The position numbers and the translations under genes were made by a program. A stretch of 64,000 bases of DNA, from NCBI RefSeq assembly GCF_900105125.1, contig NZ_LT629750.1:6475001-6539000 (forward strand). Direction: 5' to 3'. The stretch comes from Bradyrhizobium canariense (GTDB taxonomy: Bacteria; Pseudomonadota; Alphaproteobacteria; Rhizobiales; Xanthobacteraceae). The notes beneath the pieces were generated by a model. That model saw nothing but the letters and a program-made list of their open reading frames with translations. It had not been told where the DNA came from and did not search any database. Of this stretch, positions 31,298 to 40,025 are shown one piece after another (the stretch's first letter is position 1; every line of letters starts with the position of its first letter).

Positions 31298-33244
31298 ATG
31301 AACCTTTTCACCAAAGCTGCAGGCCTCGGAATCCAGACCGAATTTATCGACGGGCAGGGTCACCGGCATGTGACGGACGAGGCCGCCCTGAAAATCATCC
31401 TGGATGCCATCCCGGTCGAGACGCCGCGTCGGTTTCTCGGCCAGCCGGTGGTGGTCCGGTCCGGCCAGCCCTCGCGGACCGAACTCGGGCAGGCTGCCAA
31501 ATTGCCGGTGCGCTGGAAAATCATTGCCGGTCTTAAGGTTATCGCCCAAGGCGAGACCAAGGACAGCATGATCGCATGGCCTGCGGACTTGCCCGGCGGC
31601 TCCTACTGGTTGCATCTGTGCGATGCGTCGTCAGTCACGGAAGAGGCGACCTTGATTGTGGCGCCTTCGAGAGCGTTCGGCGGCGATTTCGACCGGAGCT
31701 GGCTGCTTGCGGTTCAGCTCTACAGCATCCGGTCGGAGCGCAACTGGGGGATCGGCGACTTCACCGATCTCGAGGGCCTGATCAGGCTGGCCGCCGATTT
31801 GGGGGCTGGCGGGGTCGGCCTCAATCCGCTGCATGCCTTGTTCGACGATCGGCCCGACGATCGCAGTCCCTATTCGCCCAACAGCCGGCTATTTCTCAAC
31901 GCGCTCTATATCGACGTCGGTAAACTGGCCGGCTCACAGCCCGAGAGTGCCGACAATATCGACCGGCTGCGCGCGAGCGACTTCGTCGATTATGCGGCTG
32001 TTGCCAAGTTGAAATGGCAAGCGTTGCGTTCGGCATTCGCAGAATTCAGAACGCATCCGACGATCGACGGCCGGCAAGATTTCGATCAATTTCGTGCCGA
32101 GCGCGGACCGCTGCTGTCGCGGTTTGCCTGTTTCGAGACGCTCAGGCACACATTCAACAAGCCATGGTGGGAATGGCCGGAGAAATGGCGTCAGCCCGAT
32201 GAAGCCAGATGCGCCGAATTGCGCAATGGTGCTGACGGCGCCGAGATCGAATTCGTCGAATTCGTGCAGTGGACGGCCGACCGGCAATTAAGGGCATGCC
32301 GGGATCTTGCCAGCGAGCTTGGCATGGCGGTCGGGCTCTATCTCGATGTGGCCGTGGGCGTTCAGTCCGACGGGTTTGATGCCTGGAATGAGCAGACGGC
32401 GATCTCGCGTCATCTTGCCGTCGGCGCACCGCCGGATCCCCTGAATACGGCCGGGCAGAATTGGGGCCTGGCAGGCTTCAACGCCGCCGGTCTTGCGATA
32501 AAATCCTTCGAGCCGTATCGGGCGATGCTCCGGGCGTCGATGCGCTACGCCGGTGCGATCCGGCTCGATCATGTGCTTGGCTTGAAGCGGCTGTATCTCG
32601 TGCCGCATGGATTTGCCGCCAATAATGGCGCCTATGTGCAGATGCCGTTCGAAGCGCTGCTGGCGGCGACGGCGCTGGAAAGCGTCGCGCATCGCTGCGT
32701 GGTGATTGGCGAAGATCTCGGCACGGTGCCGGAAGGCTTTCGCGAGCAGATGGCGGATTGGGGCATCTGGTCTTATCTAGTGATGATGTTCGAACGCGAC
32801 GATCGCGGGGTGTTCCGAGGCCTCGACCATTATTCCGCCAATGCGCTTGTCACCTTCAACACGCATGACCTCTCGACCTATGCCGGATGGCGTTCGTTCA
32901 GCGACTTGAAGCTGAAACGCTCGCTCGGGATCGATCCCGGCGAAAGCGATGAGGCGCGCTGGCACGCGCTGAACATGCTGTCCGACGTGTTGCGCGATAG
33001 CGGTATCGATGGATACGATCTCTACGCGGTCGCGAGGTTCCTGGCCCGCACCAAATCGCGCCTGCTCACGATATCGCTGGAGGATCTTCTGGGCGTGATC
33101 GATCAGCCCAATATTCCCGGCACTGTTGACGAGCATCCGAACTGGCGACGGCGGCTGCCGCTTACGATTGATAAGATCGCCGCGGCGATTGACGTTCCTG
33201 CGCTCAAAGCCGCGATGCGCGGGCGGACGCACACCACGACCTGA
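31298..33244 (+). CDS. malQ: 4-alpha-glucanotransferase (MalQ, amylomaltase)
   Basis: A GH77 enzyme of 648 residues from the ATG; an in-frame GTG at 31280 would add six residues and no clear ribosome site decides between them. Motifs are YSIRSERNWGIGDFTDLEGL, YSPNSRLFLNALYIDV, the nucleophile region AIRLDHVLGLKRLY, GEDLGTVPEG and TFNTHDLSTYAGW, all typical of amylomaltase. It transfers glucan segments between maltodextrins, recycling oligosaccharides from glycogen breakdown. Divergent from the glgE operon and 29 bases ahead of the GH15 gene. Confidence 0.93.
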   Translation: MNLFTKAAGLGIQTEFIDGQGHRHVTDEAALKIILDAIPVETPRRFLGQPVVVRSGQPSRTELGQAAKLPVRWKIIAGLKVIAQGETKDSMIAWPADLPGGSYWLHLCDASSVTEEATLIVAPSRAFGGDFDRSWLLAVQLYSIRSERNWGIGDFTDLEGLIRLAADLGAGGVGLNPLHALFDDRPDDRSPYSPNSRLFLNALYIDVGKLAGSQPESADNIDRLRASDFVDYAAVAKLKWQALRSAFAEFRTHPTIDGRQDFDQFRAERGPLLSRFACFETLRHTFNKPWWEWPEKWRQPDEARCAELRNGADGAEIEFVEFVQWTADRQLRACRDLASELGMAVGLYLDVAVGVQSDGFDAWNEQTAISRHLAVGAPPDPLNTAGQNWGLAGFNAAGLAIKSFEPYRAMLRASMRYAGAIRLDHVLGLKRLYLVPHGFAANNGAYVQMPFEALLAATALESVAHRCVVIGEDLGTVPEGFREQMADWGIWSYLVMMFERDDRGVFRGLDHYSANALVTFNTHDLSTYAGWRSFSDLKLKRSLGIDPGESDEARWHALNMLSDVLRDSGIDGYDLYAVARFLARTKSRLLTISLEDLLGVIDQPNIPGTVDEHPNWRRRLPLTIDKIAAAIDVPALKAAMRGRTHTTT

Positions 33245-33273
33245 AGCACAAGCATTTCAATTGGTGATATCAT

Positions 33274-35079
33274 TTGCCCTGCAAGATTGAAGATTATGCA
33301 TTGATTGGTGATTGCGAAACGGCGGCCTTGGTCGGCCGCGACGGATCGATCGACTGGCTGTGCTGGCCCGCGTTCGACTCCGACGCCTGTTTTGCGGCAA
33401 TCCTCGGCACGTCCAGGCATGGCCGCTGGCTGATCGCTCCTGCCGAAGAGGTCAAAAAAACCTCCCGCCGCTACTGGGACAACACGCTGATCCTGGAGAC
33501 GCGTTTCGAGACCGAAAGCGGCACCGTTGCCGTAATCGATTTCATGCCGCCGCGCGGCAAGGCCTCCGATATCGTCAGGCTGGTGCGTGGGGTGAGCGGC
33601 CGGGTGAAGTTGCGGATGGAGCTCATTATCCGTTTCGGCTTCGGCACGGATATTCCCTGGGTCAAGAAAAACGAGGATGGTTCTGGGCTGCTCGCGATTT
33701 GCGGGCAGGATATGACCGTGCTGCGAACGCCAGTCCAGACCCGTGGCGAAGACTTCACCACGGTAGCCGACTTCGAGGTGGGCGAGGGCGAGACCATTCC
33801 CTTCGTCCTTACTTACGGTCCGTCCCATCTCGCGGTCCCCGGGGCGATCAATCCGGCGCAAGCTCTCCAGGAGACCGAGGACTTCTGGATCGAATGGTGC
33901 AGCCGCTGCACCTACGAAGGCGATTGCCGCGATCTTGTGATGCGCTCGCTGATCACGCTGAAGGCGCTGACCTATGCGCCGACCGGCGGCATTGTGGCCG
34001 CGCCGACAACCTCGCTGCCGGAAAAACTCGGCGGTGCCAGGAATTGGGATTATCGCTTCTGCTGGCTGCGCGACGCCACCTTTACGCTGCTGGCGTTGAT
34101 GAACTCGGGCTATACCGAGGAAGCATGCTGCTGGCACAATTGGCTGCTGCGGGCGGTCGCGGGCGCACCGGCCCACATGCAGATCATGTATGGCATCATG
34201 GGACAGCGGCGTCTGCTGGAATGGGAGGCCGACTGGCTGCCCGGTTACGAAGGCGCGCAGCCGGTGCGGATCGGCAATGCCGCGCATGCCCAGTTGCAGC
34301 TCGATGTGTATGGCGAACTGATGGATGCCTTTCACCAGGCGCGCGTGGCGGAACTGAAGCTCGACGACGGCACATGGGACCTCGAATGCAAGGTGCTCGA
34401 GCATCTGGCTGAAGTATGGAATGAGCCGGATAACGGCATCTGGGAACGGCGCGGCGCCGGCAGGCACTATGTCTCGTCGAAAGTGATGACGTGGGTCGCC
34501 TTCGACCGCGCCGTCAAAAGCGCCGAGAAGTTCGGCTTCGCGGCGCCGCTCGATCAATGGCGAAACTTGCGCGACACGATCCATCGCGATGTCTGCGAGA
34601 AGGGCTTTGATCGCGCCCAGAATGCCTTTGTTGAATCCTATGGATCGCAATTGCTCGACGCCAGCATCCTGCTGCTGCCATCGGTCGGCTTTCTTCCTGG
34701 CTCGGATCCGTGCGTCCGCGGTACGCTCGAGGCCATCGAAAAATACATGATGCGCGATGGATTTGTGCTGCGGCACGATCCTCGCGAGATCTCGGACGAA
34801 AAGCAGCCGATCGAAGGCGCGTTTCTGGCCTGCAGCCTGTGGCTTGCCGATGCCTATGTGCTGGCCGGCGAAATTAGCAAAGCACAGGAACTGTTCGACC
34901 GCGTCGTCGCCGTAGCGAATGATCTGGGATTGCTGGCGGAGGAGTTCGACTCAGGAGCTGGACAACAGACAGGGAATTTCCCGCAAGCCCTGACCCACAT
35001 CGCGCTGATCAATACCGCCCACAATCTCAGCGATGCCAAGCGGTCGAACGAAAAACCTGCGATGCAGCGATCGAAGTAA
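33274..35079 (+). CDS. glycoside hydrolase family 15 (glucoamylase-like) protein
   Basis: A 601-residue GH15 protein beginning with a TTG codon (MPCKIEDYALIGDCETAALVG), which is the standard N-terminal signature. Others are WDYRFCWLRDATFTLLALMNSG and GHxVLRHD-like GFVLRHDPREISDEKQPIEG near the C-terminus. No signal peptide is seen, so it is probably cytoplasmic. Family members include glucoamylases, trehalases and glucodextranases, so the exact substrate is uncertain; the neighbouring genes favour an alpha-glucan or trehalose. It follows malQ and converges on the HAD phosphatase gene. Confidence 0.88.
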   Translation: MPCKIEDYALIGDCETAALVGRDGSIDWLCWPAFDSDACFAAILGTSRHGRWLIAPAEEVKKTSRRYWDNTLILETRFETESGTVAVIDFMPPRGKASDIVRLVRGVSGRVKLRMELIIRFGFGTDIPWVKKNEDGSGLLAICGQDMTVLRTPVQTRGEDFTTVADFEVGEGETIPFVLTYGPSHLAVPGAINPAQALQETEDFWIEWCSRCTYEGDCRDLVMRSLITLKALTYAPTGGIVAAPTTSLPEKLGGARNWDYRFCWLRDATFTLLALMNSGYTEEACCWHNWLLRAVAGAPAHMQIMYGIMGQRRLLEWEADWLPGYEGAQPVRIGNAAHAQLQLDVYGELMDAFHQARVAELKLDDGTWDLECKVLEHLAEVWNEPDNGIWERRGAGRHYVSSKVMTWVAFDRAVKSAEKFGFAAPLDQWRNLRDTIHRDVCEKGFDRAQNAFVESYGSQLLDASILLLPSVGFLPGSDPCVRGTLEAIEKYMMRDGFVLRHDPREISDEKQPIEGAFLACSLWLADAYVLAGEISKAQELFDRVVAVANDLGLLAEEFDSGAGQQTGNFPQALTHIALINTAHNLSDAKRSNEKPAMQRSK

Positions 35080-35094
35080 AGAAGTAAAAGTTTA

Positions 35095-35258
35095 TGTCGT
35101 CCCGGCCAAGCCAACGGGTCCGGCCTTTGGCCGGCCCGATGACAGGCTCCGCGCGAGCCGGGACCCACAAGCGTTAATTGTTGCAGACGACGCTTGCCGG
35201 GTTGCCGGCAGGAGAGGACACGGCGTATGGGTCCCGGCGTTCGCCGGGACGACGCGAG
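35095..35258. repeat. palindromic repeat between convergent GH15 and HAD genes
   Basis: GTCGTCCCGGCC near the left end and GGTCCCGGCGTTCGCCGGGACGAC near the right end (about 35229-35252), with a further GAGCCGGGACCCA (35156-35167) between them, form overlapping inverted copies. The unit resembles a dispersed Bradyrhizobium repeat. It lies between converging genes and may terminate both. Confidence 0.7.
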
Positions 35259-35267
35259 GAAATAGCA

Positions 35268-36080
35268 TCACCCGGCTTCATTATTCTTCAAAATCGTCTC
35301 AATCGCGCCGGCAAAACCCTCGTCCTCGTTCGAGGTCGTGACATGGGTTGCCTGCTTCTTGATTTCGTCGGTCGCATTGCCCATCGCGATCGACATGCCG
35401 CTCTTTCGAAACATCGCAAGATCATTGTGCATGTCGCCGATGGTGGCGACCGCATCGGTCGAAATGCCGAGCCGCTTGGCCATCGCCTGCACAAACGTGC
35501 CCTTGTCGTGGCCCGGCGGCGTGATGTCGAGATAATAGTTTTGCGATCGGGCCGCCGTTGCCTCTGCGCCCAACGCCTGCTGCATCGCGGCCTCACAGCG
35601 TTGCAGCAGCGCCGCATCGGCGCTGCTGCCGACGATCTTGCAGGCGACGGACAGATATGGTGCGAAATCCTCGACAATGACCGGATCGGCCTTGATGGTG
35701 CGCTGTTCGAACGCGACGTATTCGCCTTGGCCGTTGCGGGTCAGCCAGCAATCGTTGGTGAACAGCCAGATGTCGGCGCCGAACTGGCTCAGGATATCCA
35801 GGCTGCGCTGAGCTGCGGACGCCGGAATCAGATGCTGCTCGATCGGGTTCAACTGCGGATCGCAGATCGAACTGCCATTGAACGACCCGATCGGCAGCTT
35901 GATCTGGAGCGGCTCGATCAGGAAGCGCATGCCGATCGTCGGCCGGCTGGAGGTGACGGTGAAGCCGACGCCGCTGTCTTCGAGACGCCGTGCTGCGTGC
36001 GCGGCTTTTTCGGTTAAAATCTTGTTCTTGGTCAGCAGTGTGCCGTCGACATCGGAGACAACAAGGGCGATCCGGGTCAT
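35268..36080 (-). CDS. Cof-type HAD-IIB family phosphatase
   Basis: A 270-residue HAD hydrolase with the catalytic motif DVDGTLLT (10-17), motif III lysine in the HDKGTFVQAM region and motif IV GDMHNDLAMF. The large cap insertion is of the IIB (Cof) type. Members dephosphorylate sugar phosphates or cofactor phosphates, so a sugar phosphate substrate suits its position as the last gene of the pentose phosphate operon. Its start overlaps the end of gntK by 4 bases. Confidence 0.85.
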   Translation of the reverse strand: MTRIALVVSDVDGTLLTKNKILTEKAAHAARRLEDSGVGFTVTSSRPTIGMRFLIEPLQIKLPIGSFNGSSICDPQLNPIEQHLIPASAAQRSLDILSQFGADIWLFTNDCWLTRNGQGEYVAFEQRTIKADPVIVEDFAPYLSVACKIVGSSADAALLQRCEAAMQQALGAEATAARSQNYYLDITPPGHDKGTFVQAMAKRLGISTDAVATIGDMHNDLAMFRKSGMSIAMGNATDEIKKQATHVTTSNEDEGFAGAIETILKNNEAG

Positions 36081-36637
36081 GGGCGGTTCCTGCGCGTGGC
36101 GCTGTTATCGGCTTGAGATATTCCGAGCTGACGAACGATGTCATCGACGATGGCGTCGACCGACGCATCGATCGATACCGTCACGGGATTTTCGTCTCTC
36201 GCGGGCGGCTCCAGCGTCTTGAACTGGCTATCGAGAAGGCCTGCCGGCATGAAATGGCCTTTTCGTTTGGCAAGCCGGTCCGCGATCAATTGCTGCGTGC
36301 CCTTGAGATAGATGATCCGGACATCATCGCGGCCATGCACGAGGATATCGCGGTAGGCGCGTTTGAGCGCGGAGCAGGCGATGACCGTGCGCTCGCCGGC
36401 CTTGCAGATACGGTCGATTTCATTGGCGATGGCCTGCAGCCAGGGCCAGCGGTCTTCATCGGTGAGGGGGTGGCCGGCGCTCATCTTGGCGATGTTGCTG
36501 GCGGGATGGAATTTGTCGCCATCCTCGCAACGCCAGCCGATCCGTTCGGCCAGTTTATCGGCGATGGTGGTCTTGCCTGATCCCGATACGCCCATCACGA
36601 CAAGCGCGCACGGCATGTTGCTGGCGTCGTCAGGCAC
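36077..36637 (-). CDS. gntK: gluconokinase
   Basis: A 186-residue GntK-type kinase that phosphorylates gluconate to 6-phosphogluconate. The P-loop is GVSGSGKTTIADKLAERIGW (17-36), followed by the conserved EDGDKFHPASNIAKMSAGHPLTD pattern and CSALKRAYRD, the hallmarks of the family. It overlaps pgl by 8 bases and the HAD gene by 4 bases. It would feed external or periplasmic gluconate into the same pathway as zwf and gnd. Confidence 0.93.
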   Translation of the reverse strand: MPDDASNMPCALVVMGVSGSGKTTIADKLAERIGWRCEDGDKFHPASNIAKMSAGHPLTDEDRWPWLQAIANEIDRICKAGERTVIACSALKRAYRDILVHGRDDVRIIYLKGTQQLIADRLAKRKGHFMPAGLLDSQFKTLEPPARDENPVTVSIDASVDAIVDDIVRQLGISQADNSATRRNRP

Positions 36638-37373
36638 GAAAATTCTCCGGCAGCGCCGCCTTGTCCAGAAGCCAGACGGTCTCGCCTTGGGAGCGGGCGC
36701 GGGTTGCCGGCATATCCTCGCCGTCGAGCACGCGCGTCAGGATCGCACGCTTTCCTGCGCCGCTGGCCTCGAACATCATCTCGCGGCAGGAGGCGAGCGT
36801 CGGCAACGTCAGCGTGACCCGCGGGACGAACGGCTCGACATGGGCCTTGGGGACCTCGATGACCCAGCGCTGGGTCTCTTCGACGGCGGGGTATTCAGGA
36901 AATAGCGATGCGGTATGGCCGTCCGGCCCGACGCCCAGTAACACCACATCAAATAGCGGCCGGGTCGAATCCAGTCTGTCTGCGCCATAGAACGATTTCA
37001 ACTCGCTCTCGTAGCGGCGCGCAGCCTCCTCGGCATCGGCAGTATCCGTCAAAATCGGATGAACGTTGGCCGGCGGCGCGCATTTATCCAGAAAGGCCTG
37101 TCGGGCCATTCGCATGTTGTTGAGGGGATTATCCGCGGGGACAAACCGTTCATCACCAATGAACCAATGAACACGATCCCAAGGAATCCGGCTGCGATAG
37201 GTGTCGGTCGCAAGCAATTCGAAAAGCTGCTTCGGGCTCGATCCGCCGGACATACAAATCGCCACGCGTCCACCGTTCGCGACGATCCTTGCCGTGATGC
37301 GATCCGCGGCGGCTTTGGCCAGCGCCGCCGGATCGGAAACCGCGATCACGCTTGTTTGACCGGTCTTAGCCAT
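36630..37373 (-). CDS. pgl: 6-phosphogluconolactonase
   Basis: A 247-residue lactonase of the NagB/DevB fold that hydrolyses 6-phosphogluconolactone, the product of Zwf. Characteristic motifs are AICMSGGSSPKQLFELL (37-53), HWFIGDERFVPADNPLNN and LLGVGPDGHTASLFPEYP. It overlaps zwf at one end and gntK at the other by 8 bases each, which indicates a coupled operon. Confidence 0.93.
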   Translation of the reverse strand: MAKTGQTSVIAVSDPAALAKAAADRITARIVANGGRVAICMSGGSSPKQLFELLATDTYRSRIPWDRVHWFIGDERFVPADNPLNNMRMARQAFLDKCAPPANVHPILTDTADAEEAARRYESELKSFYGADRLDSTRPLFDVVLLGVGPDGHTASLFPEYPAVEETQRWVIEVPKAHVEPFVPRVTLTLPTLASCREMMFEASGAGKRAILTRVLDGEDMPATRARSQGETVWLLDKAALPENFRA

Positions 37374-38889
37374 TCGGGCCGAGCTTTCGCCAGTGTCGGC
37401 CGTCGCGCGTCAACAGCTCATCTGCTTCCGCGGGACCTTCGCTGCCCGCCTTGTAGTTTTCCAGGCCCTTGGCGCCGGCCTTCTTCCACGCATCCAGGAA
37501 CGGCTGCACCGCTTGCCAGCCGGCTTCCACGCTGTCGGCGCGCTGAAACAGGATGTTGTCGCCGATCATGCAGTCGTAGATCAGCGTTTCATAGCCGGTG
37601 CTTGGCTCCGCCTTGAAGTAGTCCTTGTAGCGGAATTTCATTTCGACGCCGTCGATGGAAATTGTCGGACCCGGCACCTTGGTGTTGAACTGCAGCGTAA
37701 TGCCTTCGGTGGGTTCGATGCTGATGATGAGGTAATTCTGCGACAGCCGGTCCACCGCGGTGCAGCTGAACATCGAGAACGGTGCTTGCTTGAACTTGAT
37801 CGCCACTTCGGTCCGTTTGATGCCGAGCGCCTTGCCGGTTCGCAGATAAAAGGGAACGCCGGCCCAGCGCCAGTTGTCGATCGTCAGCTTGATCGCGGCG
37901 TAGGTTTCAGTGGTGCTGCCGGGCTTGACGTCCTCGGTCTTGCGATAGTCCTCGATCTTGGTGTCGCCGATCTTGCCGCCCACATACTGGCCGCGCACCG
38001 AATTCTTCAGCGCCTCCTCTTCGCTCTGGGTCTGGACCGCCGCAAGCACTTCGGCTTTTTCCGACCGCACCGTGTAAGCGTCAAAGCGCGCGGGCGGCTC
38101 CATCGCGACCAGCGACAAAAGCTGGAACAGATGGTTCGGCACCATGTCGCGCAATGCGCCGGTGGCGTCATAGAAACTGCCGCGATGCCCGACGCCGAGC
38201 TTTTCGTCGACGGTGATCTGGATGTGATCGATGTGGTTGCGATTCCAGATCGGCTCGAACATGCCATTGGCAAAGCGCAGCACCAAAATGTTCTGGACCG
38301 TTTCCTTGCCGAGGTAGTGATCGATCCGGTAGATCTGATGCTCGTCGACGATTTTCAAAAGCTCGGCATTCAGCGCCTTGGCGGAAGCCAGATCGGTTCC
38401 GAACGGTTTCTCCACGACCAGCCGCCGCCACGCGCCGTTCTCTTCCGCCAGCAGGCCGGTGCGGCCGAGCTCGCGACTGATCGGCGCAAACGCATTGGGC
38501 GGCGTCGCCAGATAAAACAGCCGGTTGCCGCCGGTCTTCCGCGCCGCCTCCAGTTTGTTGATTTGATCGCGCATCTTGTCGAAGGATGCCGGGTCCTTGG
38601 GATCAGCTTCGACGCAGGTGACGCATTCCAGCAACTTCCTGGCAATTGCTTCATCGACGTTGCGGGTTGCGAATTGGCGCAAGCCCTTCATCAGGCTTTC
38701 GCGCAGATTGTCGTTCGACATGCCGTTGCGGGCGACGCCGACCACGCAAAAACTATCAGGCAGCAGGTTGGTCGCGGCGAGATTATAAAGGGAAGGGATC
38801 ACCAGCCGATGCGTGAGGTCTCCGGTGACACCGAAGATGACGAAGGTGCAAGGGTCGGGCTTTTTCTGGCTTGAAGGTTGGTCTGTCAC
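37366..38889 (-). CDS. zwf: glucose-6-phosphate 1-dehydrogenase
   Basis: A 507-residue enzyme of normal length that oxidises glucose 6-phosphate with NADP. The N-terminal dinucleotide-binding motif is VIFGVTGDLTHR (17-28). The substrate-binding and catalytic signature RIDHYLGKETVQN is present, as is the VEKPFGTDLASAK segment. It follows gnd by 57 bases in the same direction and overlaps pgl by 8 bases. Together with pgl and gnd it gives a complete oxidative pentose phosphate branch. Confidence 0.96.
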   Translation of the reverse strand: MTDQPSSQKKPDPCTFVIFGVTGDLTHRLVIPSLYNLAATNLLPDSFCVVGVARNGMSNDNLRESLMKGLRQFATRNVDEAIARKLLECVTCVEADPKDPASFDKMRDQINKLEAARKTGGNRLFYLATPPNAFAPISRELGRTGLLAEENGAWRRLVVEKPFGTDLASAKALNAELLKIVDEHQIYRIDHYLGKETVQNILVLRFANGMFEPIWNRNHIDHIQITVDEKLGVGHRGSFYDATGALRDMVPNHLFQLLSLVAMEPPARFDAYTVRSEKAEVLAAVQTQSEEEALKNSVRGQYVGGKIGDTKIEDYRKTEDVKPGSTTETYAAIKLTIDNWRWAGVPFYLRTGKALGIKRTEVAIKFKQAPFSMFSCTAVDRLSQNYLIISIEPTEGITLQFNTKVPGPTISIDGVEMKFRYKDYFKAEPSTGYETLIYDCMIGDNILFQRADSVEAGWQAVQPFLDAWKKAGAKGLENYKAGSEGPAEADELLTRDGRHWRKLGPNG

Positions 38890-38946
38890 GAATGGCCGGC
38901 CTCTCGCTTGAAGTGTCAGGGGCTTAACGGTGGCGGAAGCGGGATG

Positions 38947-39921
38947 CTATTTCGGCTCCTTATGGCCGCCGAAGCCGTCGCGCATCGCGGACAAGATCTT
39001 CTCGGCGAAGGTGTGTTCCTTGCGCGAGCGGAAGCGCGTGTACAAAGCCGCAGTCAGCACTTCGGCGGGGACGGCTTCATCGATCGCGGCATTGACGGTC
39101 CAGCGGCCTTCGCCGGAATCCTCGACAAAGCCCGAGTAGTTATCGAGCGTATCGTTTTTGGCCAGCGCCGACGCGGTGAGGTCCAGCAGCCATGACGGGA
39201 TCACGCTGCCGCGCCGCCAGACTTCGGCGATATCGGCGATATTGAGATCGAAACGATGATCTTCGGGCAGTGCGTCGATATTGGCGTTCTTCAGAATATC
39301 AAAACCTTCGGCATAGGCCTGCATCAGGCCATATTCGATGCCGTTGTGGACCATCTTGACGAAATGCCCCGCGCCGACGGGACCGGCGTGAATGTAGCCC
39401 TGCTCGATGCGGGGATCACGCCCTTCGCGCCCCCCGGTGCGTGGGATATCGCCGATCCCTGGCGCCAGCGTCGCGAAGATCGGGTTGAGGCGGTCGACGA
39501 CGGCCTTGTCGCCGCCGATCATCATGCAATAGCCGCGATCGATGCCCCAGACGCCGCCGGAGGTGCCGACGTCGAGATAGTGGATGCCGCGTTGTTTCAG
39601 CGCCTTGCCGCGGCGGACGTCATCCTGCCAGAACGTGTTGCCGCCATCGATGATGACGTCGCCTTCCTGCATCAGCTTCGACAGCGCTTCGATCGTCATC
39701 TCGGTGATCTTGCCAGCCGGCAGCATCACCCAGGCCGTTCGCGGCTTATCGAGCTTGCTGACAAACTCTTCCAGCGCGCTGGCGCCGACCGCGCCGTCGG
39801 CTCCGATGGCGGCGACGGCCTTCGGGTCCTTGTCGTAAACGACCGTGGTGTGTCCGTGCTTCATCAGCCGACGGACGATATTGCCGCCCATCCGGCCAAG
39901 ACCGATCATGCCGAGCTGCAT
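38947..39921 (-). CDS. gnd: 6-phosphogluconate dehydrogenase, short decarboxylating type
   Basis: A 324-residue protein, shorter than the classical 470-residue Gnd and matching the single-Rossmann short type (often called GntZ or YqeC). Motifs are [20 protein letters not shown] (5-24), [20 protein letters not shown] and [15 protein letters not shown], all catalytic or NAD(P)-binding signatures. It oxidatively decarboxylates 6-phosphogluconate to ribulose 5-phosphate; the short type often prefers NAD in characterised members. Lies between tal-pgi and zwf. Confidence 0.93.
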   Translation of the reverse strand: MQLGMIGLGRMGGNIVRRLMKHGHTTVVYDKDPKAVAAIGADGAVGASALEEFVSKLDKPRTAWVMLPAGKITEMTIEALSKLMQEGDVIIDGGNTFWQDDVRRGKALKQRGIHYLDVGTSGGVWGIDRGYCMMIGGDKAVVDRLNPIFATLAPGIGDIPRTGGREGRDPRIEQGYIHAGPVGAGHFVKMVHNGIEYGLMQAYAEGFDILKNANIDALPEDHRFDLNIADIAEVWRRGSVIPSWLLDLTASALAKNDTLDNYSGFVEDSGEGRWTVNAAIDEAVPAEVLTAALYTRFRSRKEHTFAEKILSAMRDGFGGHKEPK

Positions 39922-40025
39922 CTGGGTTTCCTAACGTATGACAGATTGAAATATTGGTTTTACAAAACGCGCCCGCTCTGCTGCTGCGAGGACGGCAGAA
40001 CGTGCGCGCTTCGGTTCTCGTTTCA